Positions 62,516 to 64,000 of a DNA stretch of 64,000 bases are shown one piece after another. The first letter of the stretch is position 1, and each line of letters starts with the position of its first letter. Source of the DNA: Pseudomonas putida (lineage in GTDB: Bacteria; Pseudomonadota; Gammaproteobacteria; Pseudomonadales; Pseudomonadaceae); the NCBI RefSeq assembly GCF_028682635.1, contig NZ_JANHLK010000029.1:1-64000 (forward strand), written 5' to 3'. The notes beneath the pieces are model-generated. The model saw only the letters and a program-made list of their open reading frames with translations. It made no database searches and was not told the origin of the DNA. Position numbers and translations under genes: made by a program.

Positions 62516-63925
62516 ATGAAACGCTACGAAAAATTCGCCGATGACATCGCTGAACTGATCCGCACCGGCGTCCTCGGGCCCGGTCAGCGCGTGCCGTCGG
62601 TGCGCTACGCCAGCCAGACCTACGGGGTCAGCCCCTCGACCGTGTTCCAGGCCTATTACCTGCTCGAACGGCGCGGCCTGATTCGCGCCCGTCCGCGCTC
62701 CGGCTACTTCGTCAACGCCCATGCGCCACGGCCGTTTTCCGAGCCGGAGATCAGCAGCCAGGTCAATGAATCCACCGAAGTCGACGTCAGCGAACTGGTG
62801 TTCTCGGTCCTCGACTCGATCAAGGACCCGAATACCGTCGCCTTCGGCTCGGCGTTCCCCAGCCCGACCCTGTTTCCACTGCAGCGGCTGTCGCGCTCGC
62901 TGGCCAGCGCCAGCCGCGACATGGACCCGCGCATGGTGGTCACCGACATGTCGCCGGGCAACCCGCAACTGCGCCGGCAGATTGCCCTGCGCTACATGGT
63001 CGGCGGCCTGATGCTGCCCATGGAAGAGTTGCTGATTACCAACGGCGCCCTGGAAGCGCTGAACCTGTGCCTGCAAGCCGTGACGCAACCCGGCGACCTG
63101 GTGGCCATCGAAGCCCCGGCGTTCTACGCCTGCCTGCAAGTGCTGGAGCGCTTGAAACTCAAGGCCGTGGAAATCCCCGTGCACCCGCGCGACGGCATCG
63201 ACCTCGGCGTGCTGGCGCAAACCCTGGAACGCCATCCGATCAAGGCCTGCTGGTGCATGACCAGCTTCCAGAACCCGATGGGCGCGACCATGCCCGAAGC
63301 GAAAAAACGCGAACTGGTGGAATTGCTGCGCAGCCATCAGGTGCCGCTGATCGAAGACGATGTCTACGCCGAACTCTATTACGGCCAACAGGCGCCCAAA
63401 CCGGCCAAGGCTTTCGATACCGAAGGCCTGGTGATGCATTGCGGCTCTTTTGCCAAGAGCCTGGCCCCGGGTTACCGCATCGGCTGGGTCGCCGCCGGAC
63501 GTTATGCGCAGAAGATCGAACGGCTGAAACTCATGACCTCGCTCTGTGCCTCGATGCCGGCCCAGGCCGCGATTGCCGATTACCTGCAACACGGCGGTTA
63601 TGACCGCCATTTGCGCAGGTTGCGTTACGCCCTGGAGGAGCAGCAAAGCGCCATGCTGTCAGCCATTGCCCGCTATTTCCCGGCGCAGACCCGTGTCAGC
63701 CAGCCGGCTGGAGGATACTTCCTCTGGTTGGAACTGCCCGAGCAGATGGATTCGTTGAAGTTGTTCCAGATGGCGTTGGCGCAAGGGATCAGCATTGCAC
63801 CGGGGCCGATTTTTTCGCCGACCCAGCGCTTCAGGAATTGTATTCGGTTGAACTATGGCAGCCCTTGGGAAGAGGCTGCGGAGAAGGCGATGGAGACGTT
63901 GGGGCGGATAGTCAGATCATTTTAA
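62516..63925 (+). CDS. MocR/PdxR-type regulator with aminotransferase-like domain
   Basis: 469 residues. An N-terminal GntR winged helix (about 8-70: VPSVRYASQTYGVSPSTVFQAYYLLERRGLI) joins a fold-type I aminotransferase domain. The putative PLP lysine lies in SFAKSLAPGYRIGW. Such regulators often sense PLP or amino acids and control the adjacent gene, here probably to the right of the window or divergent. The target is unknown. Confidence 0.9.
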   Translation: MKRYEKFADDIAELIRTGVLGPGQRVPSVRYASQTYGVSPSTVFQAYYLLERRGLIRARPRSGYFVNAHAPRPFSEPEISSQVNESTEVDVSELVFSVLDSIKDPNTVAFGSAFPSPTLFPLQRLSRSLASASRDMDPRMVVTDMSPGNPQLRRQIALRYMVGGLMLPMEELLITNGALEALNLCLQAVTQPGDLVAIEAPAFYACLQVLERLKLKAVEIPVHPRDGIDLGVLAQTLERHPIKACWCMTSFQNPMGATMPEAKKRELVELLRSHQVPLIEDDVYAELYYGQQAPKPAKAFDTEGLVMHCGSFAKSLAPGYRIGWVAAGRYAQKIERLKLMTSLCASMPAQAAIADYLQHGGYDRHLRRLRYALEEQQSAMLSAIARYFPAQTRVSQPAGGYFLWLELPEQMDSLKLFQMALAQGISIAPGPIFSPTQRFRNCIRLNYGSPWEEAAEKAMETLGRIVRSF

Positions 63926-63930
63926 AAGCA

Positions 63931-63974
63931 AAGATCGCAGCCTGCGGCAGCTCCTACGGGCAGGCTGCGATCTT
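63931..63974. terminator. Class C REP hairpin downstream of the MocR gene
   Basis: AAGATCGCAGCCTGC and GCAGGCTGCGATCTT form a perfect 15-bp stem with a GGCAGCTCCTACGG loop, followed by TTGATCTTGATC. It shares sequence with the REP pair at 20324. Confidence 0.75.
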
Positions 63975-64000
63975 TTGATCTTGATCTTTACCGGCCACCA

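Overview
This window is a chromosomal segment of a high-GC gammaproteobacterium, almost certainly a fluorescent Pseudomonas of the P. fluorescens complex. The evidence is the split glgA-treZ-malQ-treY-glgX / glgE-treS-glgB layout, the DUF3203 and DUF2934 proteins, and many REP elements of the GTAGGAGC... type. No phage, integrase, intact insertion sequence or CRISPR array is visible. The assignment is from recognised protein families and motifs only; no database search was possible.

Layout. (1) 0.1-6.4 kb: a polyhydroxyalkanoate (PHA) locus with phaR, a leftward phasin gene, a DUF3141 PHA-synthase-like gene, a leftward AraC regulator and a class I phaC; phaA and phaB are absent. (2) 6.4-11.1 kb: a leftward gtrA-gtrB-glycosyltransferase cassette divergent from an OmpR-type two-component system. 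(3) 11.1-20.2 kb: a complete leftward selenocysteine unit, fdoG(Sec)-fdoH-fdoI-fdhE-selA-selB-tRNA-Sec. The fdoG reading frame crosses an in-frame TGA followed by a well-formed SECIS hairpin. (4) 20.5-22.9 kb: a PatB/MalY-type C-S lyase and an MFS transporter. (5) 23.1-27.5 kb: an efeU-efeO-efeB-efeM-like iron uptake operon behind a good Fur-box candidate. (6) 27.6-33 kb: pssA, a TetR/DUF1348 pair with a palindromic operator, a TSUP permease, nudC and a dienoyl-CoA isomerase-like gene.

(7) 33.5-45.3 kb: rightward glycogen/trehalose operon glgA-treZ-malQ-treY-DUF2934-glgX, then a PIG-L family deacetylase. (8) 45.3-46.0 kb: seven tandem 72-bp copies of a REP-containing unit. (9) 46.0-51.2 kb: an endonuclease/exonuclease/phosphatase-family protein and two autotransporter-type proteins, the second with a beta-barrel but almost no passenger. 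(10) 51.2-59.3 kb: leftward glgE-treS/mak-glgB operon and a divergent 55-residue proline-rich protein gene. (11) 59.9-64 kb: MgtC-like protein, DUF3203, a stand-alone ccoG and a MocR-type regulator.

How the parts fit. GlgE, the TreS-maltokinase fusion and GlgB build alpha-glucan from trehalose through maltose-1-phosphate. GlgA can build linear glucan. GlgX and MalQ remodel it, and TreY/TreZ release trehalose from it, so the two clusters form an alpha-glucan/trehalose cycle. The Sec block supplies a respiratory formate dehydrogenase together with its dedicated decoding machinery; selD is not here. The PHA block provides an alternative carbon store. Strong non-coding signals are TGCAGCGCAAAACA boxes around phaC, the SECIS element, the Fur box, the 72-bp tandem array and several REP pairs (REPIN-like) that extend or terminate neighbouring coding regions.
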